Positions 34,939-47,547 of a stretch of DNA of 64,000 nt are shown one piece after another. Position numbers and translations under genes: made by a program. How positions within the stretch are numbered: the first letter of the stretch is position 1; each line of letters starts with the position of its first letter. The notes below the pieces were generated by a model. That model was not told where the DNA came from, ran no database searches, and worked only from the letters and a program-made list of their open reading frames with translations. The stretch lies in contig CM033745.1 of NCBI GenBank assembly GCA_019671005.1, forward strand, positions 3,085,146-3,149,145, in the 5' to 3' direction. The DNA comes from Hibiscus mutabilis. Lineage: Eukaryota; Streptophyta; Magnoliopsida; Malvales; Malvaceae.

Positions 34939-36439
34939 TGATAAGTGTTCAAAAGTATTATTTTATTACCCTTTTTACTCATATTATTGTTAGACTTAAG
35001 CTCATATTAGTTGCATAATTAGTTATTCATGCATTAATTCATGTTTCTTTCCACTGTTGAGCTTGATTACATAACTTGGTGATTTTTGTGGAAAAAGATG
35101 CTGCTTTGGTGTGTTTTTGTGTATGTGCGGGGATCACTTGCCAAAGCAATGCCGAGCTAGTTGCGAGGCAATGCATGAAGGATATGCGAGCTAGTTGCGG
35201 GCAATGCATGAAGGAGACGCAGAGCCGAGTTGCCATGGCAATTGTCGACAAAGAGAAGATGCAATAGGGATGTCGAAATTAATGACTAGACAAGCCCAAG
35301 ATGACGTGGAGCAAAGCCCAAACCCAAAGGAATTTGATTTCCATGCAGAGATTAAAGAAGAATTAAATTCCAAGAAGATAGGAGAAGTTCTAGTAGGAAT
35401 ACAATTATAATAAAGAATTATATTCTTTAAAGATAATTTAATTCAACAAAAACTCCTCCTCAAAGAAGGACTTTGGCCTAGCCCTATAAATAGCAAGGAG
35501 ATTTCGACAATCCATATAGAGAAAAATAGAAATTTCGATAGAGAGCATTAGGGGAAATTTCGACGTCTTCTTCTTCTTTGCTTCCATTAGATTCATGGTT
35601 TGGGGATTATTCTTTGTATATCTTTTGAACCCAACCATGAGCTAACTTGATCGGTTGGGGTTATTGTGTTTTGTTGTTGTGAAAAACAATTGGATTTTGT
35701 TTAGGTAATAAGAGTTTGCACTTTCAATTCAAGGTTTACTCATTCTTGGTTCTTATTCTTGTTTTGCGAGTGAATTGGGAGAGGATCTCGTAACTTCATC
35801 TATTTATCTAATATCGGGAGAGTTAGATTCAAGAAACGAATGAGTATGGTCTTTATTCAATCTATTGATGGTGAAGATTAATCCGGCAGGAATAAGTTAA
35901 GGATTTCAACGGCTAAGAGGGAGCGCAAGATTGGTTGTTGTTCACCCTTGATTCACGCAGGATGTATTATCAAGGCATGCACAAGTAGCTAGAGTTTCGA
36001 CTTAGGGATAAGAAGAAACCATTGAAGAACGCGCTCCGCCGAACCTTGAAGTTGCTGCCCGGACGCCCAAGTAGTTGCCCGACTAGTTGCCCGGGCAACC
36101 ATCGATTAGTTGCCAAGGCAACCCGCTGTACAAGTTGCCACGGCAATCGAGTTGCCCTGCACTCTTTACCAAGACGATCCAATCGGCTATCACACCTCAA
36201 CTCACGATAACCTGGCCTATTCTCTCTTTTTCTTTCATCTATTCTTTTAGTTTATTGCTTTTACTTTTCTCGTTAATTAAAACCTCTATTATTAATTGTG
36301 TTTTTACTTTTCACGGTCTGATAACAAGCAAAGTGGCCCAAAACCAATCCTGTGGAGAGACGATACTCGATACTCATATCACTTTATTACTTGCGACGTG
36401 TATACTTGCACATTTGCGTAGCACTTATCACACGCAACA
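34939..36439 (+). repeat. 3' LTR of element 1
   Basis: Starts tgataagtgttcaaaagt and ends cttatcacacgcaaca, i.e. TG...CA. TATA-like box at 35485-35493 (tataaatag). Three palindromes TTGCCNNGGCAA at 36087, 36110 and 36135. It abuts the BTB gene intron: the sequence after 36439 is host DNA. Confidence 0.92.
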
Positions 36440-36494
36440 ATAGTCATATCTTAGCACTCCTTGATAGATAAGGTTAGATCCCGGGTTTTATTAC

Positions 36495-39285
36495 CTTCTT
36501 AAGCAGGGAGTATGGCAATAAAGGAAACCGCACGGATGGAAGCAAGTCATTAACCAGTTGAAGCCTAACCTTGAACACACTTTCTAAAGTTGAATATGTA
36601 ATAAGCTCATTCACCACTTCCCACCCAGATAATTTCTCTGATTTCATGCACCACATCAAAATTGCATCGAGAACTCTTTCTTCAGATGTTACTGTAAGAT
36701 CTGGATGCTGCAAGAAATCCATAATTTATAATAATAAATAAGGAAACCTATTATGTGGTATACTTCATATGTAAGTTTATATATAGGTTATAAATTGCAT
36801 AAACCAACGCAAAAATGGTTCTAATTTAAGTTTCTGATCTCTATCTATATAACTGAGTACTGACTAGCCACTTAAAATGTAGCAACATAAAGCCATCACT
36901 ACACAGCTTAGCCTTCACGTTGGAAGTTATATTCTATGCACAGAAGCACAGAGCACATCAGCCTCATCCTAAGATTGCTAAGATACCATTCGAGTTTTGG
37001 CAAGCGAAGACCCACCTGAATAATATTCCTAAATGTCGTCTCATCTAAAGAGATGAAATCAAGGTTTGCAGAAGTGCAGTAATCAAAGTGCATGGAAAAC
37101 TTCCTTTCACAAGTTTCCTTGATGAGTTTACACGATGGGATTGACAAAACCGCTTGGAGGATTGTACAGACAGTCCTGCAACAAAGTTCAATGGTTAGCT
37201 TCACAAGCAACATCCCTTTTCTGAACATCTGCAGCACAACTCATTATATAAGCCCTATTGTCTGCTTCCTCGTCCATTAAACTTGTGCAAAATAGAAAAA
37301 AGTTGTCGTATGACCATCTTCCACTAGAACTCCATGCCTGCATGTAATATGTACATGAAAGGTATCAATATTTTATAATTCATTATTATAAACGGGTCTC
37401 TTCTTTTGTTTTCAGAACTCCAAAACCGCAATTCACTTCTCCAATCTTTTAATTCTATTCATTCAAAAAAACATAATGAGACATTGGTGACAATACATAT
37501 CTGCATGGATCTGACAGAATGACCAAATCAAATTATTTGGTATGCTATAGATTGGTAAACTACCTCTGAGAGGCATTCTAAAAGCATTTTGCAGCATTCC
37601 TGATGAAGAAGAGAGATTCCAAATTTGTCAGATAATAGGAGCTGGAGTAACAAGGTACCAAAGTCCTCATTATCCTCAATCCTGAGTTCCCCGCAGTACA
37701 TGAATTCAAGCATAGCCTTTAATGCTGCTGGAGACGCATCCCTAAAACAAACCTCAGCCGAGTTGCTCACACACATTCCATTAGTGAACATCTGTGGGGC
37801 AATTAATCATATTAGTCAAATACGGTTAACACAACCAAACTGAGAACCACAAAAAATGGCAAAATTGAATAGGAGACATGGCAAAGCAGAGAAAGCCAGA
37901 CATATCCCAACACAACTTTAGTAAAGTTCCATAATATATGCTATTATGCTACTAGTTTTGTAAGTATAATGTGCTTCATTTAATATACTTAAATTTCTTT
38001 GGTAATATATCATAACTGCATAAGACCTTGCAGCATTATCCATAGAAGGCATGAAGTCCTCACCTTTGCGAATGGGACACTATATAACCCGAGAACGACT
38101 TTATGAGCCCGAGAAATGAGACCTTGACCCTCAATGTAAATGCTAATGTCACTGTACTCGCCTGTTGAAAGAAATTTCTGGAGTCTCTGAATGTCTATAG
38201 GGAGTCCACAGCAGAAATTTCCTCCAGAATGGATTAAGAACTTGCATATGATAACTCCAGCGTCTCACTGGAGTGCAACGACGTTTTGTTCGCTTTAAGC
38301 CGCTCCATTTCTTCACTAATGGAATCACTTCGAACTGCGAGCTCATAGCCCATAATGAACTAAGTTGTGTCTCTGAAGTCTTTGTCAAACAGAAGCAAGA
38401 CATAAGAAAAACTAAGACAAGAGAAACAGGATTTCTAAACTGATAGAGAATGACAAAAACATAGAGTCTGCAGGCTGTAAGGGAAACAATAGTAAATACC
38501 TGTGTTTGGCCTGTATATACATATTGAAGAAGCGCGTGAAGAGTTGGATATGCTACCTGCTGTAGCTGAACATCTCCATGTGGTGAGCTCAGACAAAAGT
38601 TGCCTGATGCTTGCAATATAACCTTATGATCAGGTACAGGCCTTCCCTCTTCTCCAACAATGAACAACATATCAGACAATTCCCAACTCTCAAGAAATTT
38701 TTGAAGTCCCCACTTTTCATAGCCCGTTTGTTCATCATCCAACTCCGCAGCATCGTTACCATTGTATTCACGATTAACTTGCTTCCACAGCGACAAATGA
38801 TTTTGTGTCAAGGGCAATACGTTGACATTTCTATAACCTACATGTTTATCCCAGCTACTAAGCCCGACATACCGAACACTACAATTTGGACTTGTATCTA
38901 GCCACTCGAACACAAGATTCTGAAAAGGGTATCTTCCTTTACCAATACTAATCAATCCATCATAGATACTAATCCAATAACTCTGAAATGCTGAAGAACA
39001 ACATAGCCCAATACCTACAACATCAACCACAGTTTTCCCATCCACCTCAATCTTCAATCTACTGTTCCTATAGCTTCCAATGATTACAGTATAATGAGGA
39101 CAGTTATCCCTCTTATAATGGTAGTGTTGGCTCCCAACATTCTCCCTAAAGACCACAGTAACATCATTGTGTGCGAAAGCATCTAATGCTACACATCCTC
39201 TGCCAGCTTCACGGAATATCAAATCCTTCATCCAAGCACACTCAAAGGGAGCGACCGTGTGGAACTTTTTCTCTTTCTTTTCCAT
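36495..39285 (-). pseudogene. BTB/BACK protein gene (At2g30600 type), 3'-truncated and frameshifted
   Basis: Minus-strand exons: 39285-38500, 38379-38064, 37791-37564, 37175-37016, 36707-36495. ATG at 39285 starts MEKKEKKFHTVAPFECAW, and the in-frame GTG upstream is not used in relatives. Order: a conserved N-terminal region (FREAGRGCVALDAFAHNDVT, SYWISIYDGLISIGKG, GLSSWDKHVGYRNV), a first BTB domain (SWELSDMLFIVGEEG, VPDHKVILQASGNF), a second BTB domain (STGEYSDISIYIEG, ALKAMLEFMYCGELRIED) and BACK (SMHFDYCTSANLDF, VTSEERVLDAILMWCM). Relatives end in a discoidin-like domain, which is absent: the gene stops at a donor (36494) 55 bp before element 1. Exon 2 is 316 nt (not a multiple of three), with frame changes near SQFEVIPLVK and before SGGNFCCG. 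Exon 4 is 160 nt where 162 is expected. Family members are probable CUL3 substrate adaptors. Confidence 0.9.
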
Positions 39286-39582
39286 TTCCCCCTGAATACT
39301 TTTCACTTACTCGGAACTTCCACTAAAAAATGAACCTTATTTATAGGACCTGAGATAGCGAGAGGGGTATCAGCCTTGTAAGTTGTAACTACTCCAAAAA
39401 CAGATGCTTATAGGTGATAAACTCTGGGGGTTAAAACTAAAGCACAATAATGGTTCACACATCTCTATCAGTGAGGACGACGGAGACCACTGGAATCTTG
39501 CAACTTGACAAAAAATCTGAACCCACCACCAGCTTTAAGCTCGTTATCAATCCTACGCCACATTCTTATCCAACCGTGTCAC

Positions 39583-41107
39583 TGATAAGTGTTCAAAAGT
39601 ACTATTTTTCTTACCATTTTTACTCATATTATTGTTAGACTTAGGCTCATATTAGTTGCATAGTTAGCGATTCATGCATTAATCCATGTTTCCTTCAATC
39701 GTTGAGCTTGATTACATAACTTGGTGAATTTTTGTGGAAATAGATGCTGCTTTGGTGTGTTTTTGTGTGTGTATGTGCAGGATCACTTGCCAAAGCAATG
39801 TCGAGCTAGTTGCCAGGGCAATGCATGAAGGATATGCCGAGCTAGTTGCCATGGCATTTGTCGACAAAGACCAAAAGCAATATGGATGTCGAAATTCATG
39901 ACTTTACAAGCCCAAGATGACATGGAGCAAGGCCCAAGCCCAAAGGAATTTGATTACCATGCAGAGATTAAAGAAGAATTAAATTCCAAGAAGATAGGAG
40001 AAGTTCTAATAGGAATAAAATTATAATAAAGAATTATATTCTTCAAAGATAATTTAATTCCAACTCAAACTCCTCCTCAAAGAAGGACTTTGGCCTAGCC
40101 CTATAAATAGCAAGGAAATTCGACAAATCAAGGGGAGAGGGCAAGAGTTAATTTAGACAACTCCAAGAGAGGAAGCAAGGGGAATTTTTCGGCAAAGCAT
40201 CTAGGGCAAGGAATTTTCGACAAGCTTCATCTTTTCTTCCTTGTTCGATTGGGTTCATGCTAGGGATTGTTTATCTTGTGTTTCTTTGGAACCTAGCCAT
40301 GAACTAAATTTACTTGGCTATGGTTATTGTGTTTTGTGGTTGTGAGAAACTATTGGTTTTTGTTTAGGTAATAAGAGTTTGCACTTTTCTATTTCAAGGT
40401 TTATTCATTCTTGATTCTTATTATTGTTTGCGAGTGAATTGGGAGAGGATCTCGTGATTTCATCCATTTATCTAATATCGGGAGAGTTAGATTCAAGAAA
40501 CGAATGAATATGATCTTTATGCAATCCAATGATGGTGAAGATTAATCCGGCTTAGGAATAAGTTAAGGATTTCAACGGCTAAGAGGAGCGCAAGATTGGT
40601 TGTTGTTCACCCTTGATTCACGCAGAGATGTATTATCAAGGCATGCACAAGTAGCTAGAGTTTCGACTTAGGGATAAGAAGAAGCCATTGAAGAACGCTC
40701 CGCCGAACCTTGAAGTTGCTGCCAAGTCGCCCAAGTAGTTGCCCAACTAGTCGCCCAAGCAACCATCAATTAGTTGCCAAGGCAACCCCGTTGTGCAAGT
40801 CGCCACGGCAACTGAGTTGCCCATACACTCTTTTACCAAGACAATCCAATCGGCTATCACACCTCAACTCACGATAACCTAGCCTATCTCTCTCATTCGA
40901 ATTCATCTTTTCTTTTACTTAATTGCTTTCTAGATTAGTTATTAGTTAAAACTTCTATAATCCTTCACTTGTGTTTTTACTTTTTACAAAGATTAAAAGA
41001 GACTAGATTCTTGAAGTGGCACCAATCCTCAATGAGACGATATCTTTTATACTATAACTTGTGACGTGTATACTTGCACAATTGCGTAGCACTTATTACG
41101 CGCAACA
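39583..41107 (+). repeat. 5' LTR of element 2
   Basis: 1525 bp, TG...CA. TATA-like tataaatag at 40102-40110 after ggcctagccc marks the likely U3 promoter. A TTGCCAAGGCAA palindrome is at 40774. Confidence 0.95.
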
Positions 41108-41113
41108 AGTTTT

Positions 41114-41131
41114 TGGCGCCGTTGCCGGGGA
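41114..41131 (+). promoter_or_regulatory. Primer-binding site, tRNA-Asp
   Basis: tggcgccgttgccgggga begins 6 nt after the LTR and is complementary to the 3' end of plant tRNA-Asp including CCA, where minus-strand DNA synthesis starts. The site itself contains GTTGCC, half of the palindrome scattered over the element. Confidence 0.9.
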
Positions 41132-41316
41132 TTGGCAATAGCGACTTTGTTTTTATTTTCTTGCACATTCTTTTTATTTTCTTGTTTAAAATTCAAAGGG
41201 CTAACAAACTTTGGTTTTGCATTGGTATATGACGGGCGAGACCGACTTCACGAAATATCCCTTTGATCCAAATCGAACGAACCTTACAAAGACTTAGACG
41301 AAGGATAAGAGAAGCA

Positions 41317-42664
41317 ATGGCAAATCAAGACGGCAATATTAATCAAGATGTTCGAGCGGAGGATGAGTGATTCTTGCACGAAACAGAACTATTCGAGACT
41401 ATCTTGAAGAAGATCTTGATGGACTTAACCCGGGAGTTGTCGCACCCGAAATTGAAGTCGACCACTTTGAGTTGAAACCGGTAATGTTTAATATGATTAA
41501 CACAATAGGTCAATTTGGCGGCTCAAAGAATCAAGATGCGACAACATCTGAAATCTTTCCTCGAGATTCGCAACTCGTTCAAGATACACGGAGTTACCCC
41601 CGATGTCCTACGATTAAGATTATTCCCCTATTCACTGAGGGATAGGGCGAAAGCATGGCTGAATAGCATTCCTGCCGGATCCATAGCATCTTGGACTGAT
41701 CTTTGTCGTGATTTCCTTGCTAGATTTAATCCTACAAATTTGGTGATAAGCTTCGTAACGACATTACTTCTTTTCGGCAAAAGTGGATGATGAATCCATG
41801 TACGAGGCTTGGGAGCGATATAGAGAACTTCTACACAAATGCCCTCTACACGGATTCCCGGTGTGGATGCAAGTGACAATGTTTTACAATGCCGTGAATA
41901 CACCAACAAGGATGATGCTAGATGCCTCGGCAAACGGCATACTCTTAGATAAGTCGCCGGAGGAAGCAATGCAAATTTTAAACAGGCTGGCCAAGAATGA
42001 CTATCAATTCCCATCTACTAGAAGAGGAGGAGTTAGACGCCAAGCCACAATACATGAACTAGGATCATCAGATTCAATTTCGGCACAATTGGCCGCTTTA
42101 ACCAAGATGGTCCAGACATTGCAAAAACCAAACAACACACATGAAGTCAAGGTAATGGATTCTTTTTGTGAGTTATGTGGTGATAACCATAATTCTTCTG
42201 AATGTATGCAGAATCTAGAATCCAGCTTCTATGTGGGGAATTACAATCGGGGCAACAACATGATGGCCAATACATACAATCCAGCTTGGAAGAAGCACCC
42301 GAATTTTTCATGGAGTAATCCCAACAATGCTCTAAACCAGAACAATCAGAATGCACAAGCATTGGGATTCCAAAGAGAATATGCCACGGCAGCAATGATG
42401 CCGCAAAGAACAACCGACAACATCTAGTTCTTTGGAAAATTCTCTAAATGCTTTTATGATGAAAACCAATCTTATATGGCTGAGAATAGTAATTTCATAA
42501 AAAGAACGATGCTTTTATTAACAGAGAACGAGATGAGATTGCAAAACCAAGAGGCGGCAATCAAATCATTGGAAAATCAAGTCGGACAATTTGCTCAAAA
42601 TCAAACACTAGACCACAAGGAGGTTTACCTAGCGATCTTCAAGTCGCAAGAGGAACTGCCATGA
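41317..42664 (+). pseudogene. gag of element 2, broken
   Basis: ATG at 41317 (MANQDGNINQ) runs into TGA at about 41367. The remainder is spread over three frames. Recognisable are IRDYLEEDLDGLNPGV, the capsid-type segment SLRDRAKAWLNSIPAGS (about 41635-41690), DDESMYEAWERYRELLHKCP (about 41786-41845), a C-rich knuckle CELCGDNHNSSEC (about 42169-42207) and NEMRLQNQEAAIKSLENQVG (about 42527-42590). A TAG ends the main frame at 42425-42427. Structural protein of the particle, not translatable as one chain. Confidence 0.85.
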
Positions 42665-42911
42665 GCAATGTAAGGCAATCACCACCAGAAGTGGCCAACA
42701 ACTTAGAGAGGTTCAAACCCGCTCGTCAAACAAAACTCCACAAAAAGATCAAGACGAACCTAGCGGCAAAGCCTCAGATGCTGAACCAGGAATTGCCACG
42801 GCAACCGGAAATAAACATGCCTCGGCAACCGATGACGCCTCGGCTTCTTGTGATAAGCATGCCTCAGCAACCCCAGTTGATAACGCATCGGCAACTCCAG
42901 ATGTCCCGGCA

Positions 42912-45900
42912 ATGTCGTCAATCAAGTTTCAAACCAATGAAAGGATAGAAGATATCCGACTTCCACCACCATTCCCACAAAGGTTGAAGCGACAAAAGCA
43001 AGAATACCAATTCAAGAAGTTTCTTGATATCCTAAAGCAAGTACACATCAACTTGCCATTGGTGGAAGCAATTGAACAAATGCCAAACTATGCCAAGTTT
43101 CTTAAAGACATTGTGTCCAAGAGAACAAGGCTAGGAGAGTTTGAAACAGTTGCGCGACAGGAGGGATGCATGGCAATGTTGCTGTCGCGCATGCCGCCCA
43201 AGTTGAAGGATCCCGAAGTTTCACAATACCTGTTCTATTGGAAATCACTATGTCGGGAAAACACTATGCGACCTAGGGGCTAGCATAAACTTGATGCCTA
43301 AATCGGTTTTCGAAACTAGGAATCGGGAAGGCAAGACCTACAACAGTTATCTGCAGCTAGCTAATGAGATCCTATGTGCATCCGAGAGGGAAAAATCGAG
43401 GACATCTTGGTAAAGTTGATAAATTCATTTTTCCCGTGACTTTATTGTTTTGGATTGTGAAGCGATGAGCATGCACCTATCATTCTCGGGAGACCATTCC
43501 TAGCGGCGGGAGAACTTTGATTGATGTTGAAAAGGAGAACTCACAATGAGGGTGAATGACCAACAGTCAAACTAAATGTATTCCAAACACTAAGGCATGC
43601 CGATGATCCGAAAGAATGCCAACTACTTCATGCCACGGCAGAGTTTAACCGATGAGGAATTTAGTTGCCTCGGCAACTACATTGCCGACCACGAGGAACA
43701 TGAGGAGTATGAAGAACCGGTCAATGAGGAACAACCGAGAAGAGGCAAATTGGCTAGTCAATCGACCCGGTACATACTTTGAACCACCGGACTACTCGGG
43801 TAAGGAAGGTAAGCTCGAAAAACCCTCTATCGGGAAAATCCACCAATTCTTGAGTTGAAACAATTGCGAGCAAATCAAATATGTATACTTAGGGATCGAT
43901 AATACATTACCTGTAATTATTTCCTCTAAGTTACAGCGAGAGCGAGAAAAGAAGGTGATCAACATGTTGAAGCTACATAAAAGGCAATAGGGTGGACAAT
44001 TGCCGACTTGAAGGGAATTAGCCCGGTGTGCATGCACAAGATCTTGTTGGAAGATGATCACAAACCTTCAATTGAGGCCCGAGAGGAGACTGAATCATGC
44101 CATGAAAGGGGTTGTAATGAAAGAAATCATCAAGTGGCTTGACGCCGGCATTATATACCCTATCTCCGATAGTATGCATTAGGTAAGTCCGGTACAATGT
44201 GTACCGAAAAGGGGAGGTATAACAGTGGTAAGCAATGAAAATAATGAACTTATCCCAACCAGGTGTGACCGGTTGGAGGGTTTGTATGGACTATCGAAAG
44301 CTAAACAAAGCCACTAGGAAAGATCACTTCCCATTACCCTTTATTGATCAAATGCTTGACCGTCTTGCGGGTAAACCCTTTTATTGTTTTCTTGATGGTT
44401 ATTCAGTTACAATCAGATTGCCATAGCACCGAAGATCAAGAAAAGACAACCTTCACATGCCCATACGGTACTTATGCCTTTCGAAGGATGCCGTTCGGAT
44501 TATGTAACGCCCCGGCAACCTTCCAAAGATGCATGATGGCGCTCTTTTCAGACATGGTCGAAGACTTCCTTGAGATCTTCATGGATGATTTTTCGGTTTT
44601 TGTAATGACTTCACGGCTGTCTCGGCAATTTAGAGAGGTGTTGGCAAGATGCGAAGAAACAGATTTAGTCCTCAATTGGGAGAAATGCCACTTTATGGTA
44701 GATGAAGGAATAGTGCTCGGCCACAAGATTTCATCTAAGGGAATTGAAGTAGACAAAGCCAAGGTGGACGTGATCGAGAGATTACCCCCACCAATTTCGG
44801 TTAAAGGAATTCGAAGTTTTCTCGGACATGCAGGATTTTACAGGAGGTTCATTCATAATTTTTCTAAAATCACTAAACCCTTGTGTAATCTGCTTGAACA
44901 GGATAAAGTCTTCGATTTTGATGATTATTGCACCCAAGCATTCAAAACCCTAAAGAAAAAGCTTGCCTCGGCACCCATTGTCGTTCCACAGTTGGACGCT
45001 ACCTTTTGAGCTCATGTGTGATGCAAGTGATTTCGCGGTAGGAGCAGTCCTAGGCCAACGCACAGGTAAGACCTTCCATGTGATATACTACGCTAGTAAA
45101 ACTCTTAACGATGCTCAAGTAAATTACACAACAACGGAGAAAGAGTTACTAGCTGTAGTTTTCGCATTTGACAAGTTCCGATCCTATTTAATTGGTACAA
45201 AGGTAATTGTTCATACGGACCATTCGGCAATCAAATACTTATTTGCTAAAAAGGATGCTAAACCTCGTTTGATTCATTGGATATTACTTTTACAAGAATT
45301 TGATATTGAAATTAAGGACGAAAAGGAAGAAAAATCAAGTGGCCGATCACTTATCACGTTTGGAACGCAATAGGGAGGAGGACGCGGATCTAGAGATATA
45401 TGATGCATTCCCGGATGAACAAATTCTAATCGCCTCGGCAACCCTTGACGCCTCGGCAGCCCATGACGCCTCGGCAACCATGGATGCACACGCCTCGGCA
45501 ATTTTGGGAGCAAACACTACGGCAGCACATGCCTCGGCAATACCCTGGTACGCAGATTTAGTTAACTTCCTTGTTTGTGGTATTTTTCCGTATGGCATTA
45601 CTCACCAAGGGAAGAAGCGGTTCCGCCATGATGCTAAGCATTACTTTTGGGACGAGCCTCTTTTGTTTAAACAATGTGCGATCGGGTTATACGCCGATGT
45701 GTCCTCAAGAAGAGCAACAGAATGTACTCGCAATGCGATTCTTCACCCTATGGATGACATTTTGGAGGAACTCGTATCACGCCAAAGTCTTGCAATCCGG
45801 TTTGTATTGGCCAACATTGTACAAAGAGATGCCCAAGACTTTTACAAGCAATGTGATCGTTGCGGAGGGCGGGCAATATCTCTAGGCGACATGAGATGCC

Positions 45901-46820
45901 ACTCGAACATCATCGAGGTGGAACTGCTCGATATATGGGGATCGATTTTATGGGACCTTTCCCATCTTCATTCGGCAACCTCTACATCTTACTCGCCGTC
46001 GACTATGTGTCTAAATGGGTAGAGGCAGCTGCAGTTCCCAACGACGATTCCAAGACCGTGCAACGATTCCTGCAGAAAAACATATTTACACAGTTTGGGA
46101 TGCCGAGAGCAATTATCAGCGACGGGGGCAAGCATTTTGACAACAGACTAATTGCCAAGATGTTGCAACACTTCGGCATATCACACAAGATCGCCACGGC
46201 ATATCACCCACAAACCAACGGGCAAGAAGAAATTTCCAACCGGGAGTTGAAGGGAATACTCGAGAAAGTTGTAAATCCCTCAAGGAAGGATTGGTCATTA
46301 AGACTAGATGACGACTTTGGGCATATCGCACTGCATTCAAAACACCATTAGGTATGTCCCCTTCCGGCTTGTCTATGGTAAAACATGTCATCTACCGGTG
46401 GAAATCGAGCACAAGGCGTACTGGGCAATCAAGACCGTGAATATGGATTGGGAAAGTGCCAGACAAAAGCGCTTGATGGATCTTAATGAGATAGAAGAAT
46501 TTCGTGCACTCGCCTATAACAATGCACGAATCTACAAGGAGAAAACAAAGCGATGGCATGACAAGAAACTATTGCCACGGCAATTCACGTCAGGGCAACT
46601 AGTTCTCCTATTCAATTCTCGGCTAAAACTTTTCCCGGGAAAGCTGAAATCAAGATGGTCAGGACCATTTGAAGTCGTCAAACCATTCTCCCATGGCGCC
46701 GTGATAATCAAGTCCATCTCTGACGACCATGAATTCAAAGTTAATGGACAAAGATTGAAGCACTACAATGGTGCCCATGTGGAACGTAACAAGGAAGTGG
46801 TCAACTTAGGAGATGCATGA
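42912..46820 (+). pseudogene. pol of element 2 (protease, RT, RNase H, integrase), broken
   Basis: Protease: CDLGASINLMP at about 43267-43300. RT: WRVCMDYRKLNKATRKDHFP at about 44278, FRRMPFGLCNAPATFQR at about 44478 and the catalytic FMDD at 44578-44589. RNase H: CDASDFAVGAVLGQ, TTTEKELLAVVFA and VHTDHSAIKYL (45020-45250). Integrase: zinc-finger remnant CDRC (about 45853), catalytic Asp in GIDFMGPFP, Asp in ISDGGKHF (about 46118), Glu in NGQEEISNRELKG (about 46218), and a C-terminal part ending at 46820. Breaks include a stop and frame change after LDGYS (about 44400-44426), TGA at 45007-45009, TAG at 45371-45373 and frame changes within the integrase (about 45720-45940 and about 46310-46351). 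Between RNase H and integrase an A/S-rich insert (about 45430-45550) is encoded by GCCTCGGCAAC repeats. Confidence 0.9.
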
Positions 46821-46954
46821 GCATGCTCTCCTTTCAGTATTTTCTTTTTCTTTTTCTTTTCATTTTTATTTTTAGGAGATATTTTATTTTCTTCATTATC
46901 TTTAGTTTTCAGGTTTTCTTTATTTTCTTTTTCACAACAAGACTCACAACTACT

Positions 46955-47191
46955 ATGCTAAGGAAATTTACTGCCAAGATCCTTGCCCCAGCAACCAATG
47001 AAGAAGATGCCGCGGCAACCTACATCGTGCCTGCACAAGCTGATGCCACGGCAACCAACCCTGAAGATGCCACGACAACCAAAGCTAAAGACATCCCGGC
47101 AACAAGAAAACAACCATCGTGTTCAAGCAAGAAAATCAAGACGCCAACTAGAAGGAAACTAATCATCTACGATGACGAACTCTCGGAGTAA
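46955..47191 (+). CDS. Small ORF downstream of pol, element 2
   Basis: 78 residues starting MLRKFTAKILAPATNEEDAA, rich in Ala/Thr/Lys and ending in an acidic YDDELSE. It follows a T-rich tract (46835-46940). The start matches the element 1 ORF at 33837 (M-hydrophobic-RKF). It lies in the env position but has no signal peptide or membrane segment. Several codons again fall in ggcaacc motifs. Unknown function. Confidence 0.4.
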   Translation: MLRKFTAKILAPATNEEDAAATYIVPAQADATATNPEDATTTKAKDIPATRKQPSCSSKKIKTPTRRKLIIYDDELSE

Positions 47192-47547
47192 GTCCTCGTA
47201 TGTATTTTTATTTTTCGTTATTTTTATGCATGCATTGAGGACAATGCCTCACTCAAGTTTGGGGGGGTTGTTACACTTAAGTATTACATTTAGGATACAT
47301 AAATTGCTTGCCATGCCTTTAAATTGGAACAAGAATTGCTTAGATTTGATGAATATTCAATGATGACTTTATCAATGCACTTAATTGATAGAATTTTTAT
47401 TCTAGGATAACCATGGAAAAACTTAGAATTTTACTATGATGCTAAATTTGATGAAACACTGTTGTGGTTTGATTGATTTAAGGAGTTCTAGTAAACTTAG
47501 GTTGATAATTAACTAATTGGGAGATTAGAATAAAAATTGGATGAAGG

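Larger units (their letters stand above)
31327..36439 (+). mobile_element. Athila-like LTR retroelement 1, internally deleted
   Basis: The 5' LTR is truncated at the gap (31327 to about 32284). The 3' LTR is complete (34939-36439) and is preceded by a purine-rich tract (gagtttgggggcg). The order matches element 2, but most of gag, RT, RNase H and integrase is missing. Near 32285 the LTR runs directly into a gag zinc knuckle (CAMCGEHHVFENCP), so the primer-binding site and gag start are deleted. Remaining pieces are a short gag/pol remnant, the Ala/Ser-coding GCCTCGGCAAC repeat region (about 33550-33690), a small 3' ORF and four stem-loops. The bases after the 3' LTR (atagt) would be its target duplication. 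The left copy is not visible. Confidence 0.88.

Noticed and set aside
38380..38499. Read-through of BTB intron 1 as coding
   Set aside because: The 120 nt are open and in frame by chance, but they have GT at the start, a pyrimidine-rich end and no counterpart in relatives.
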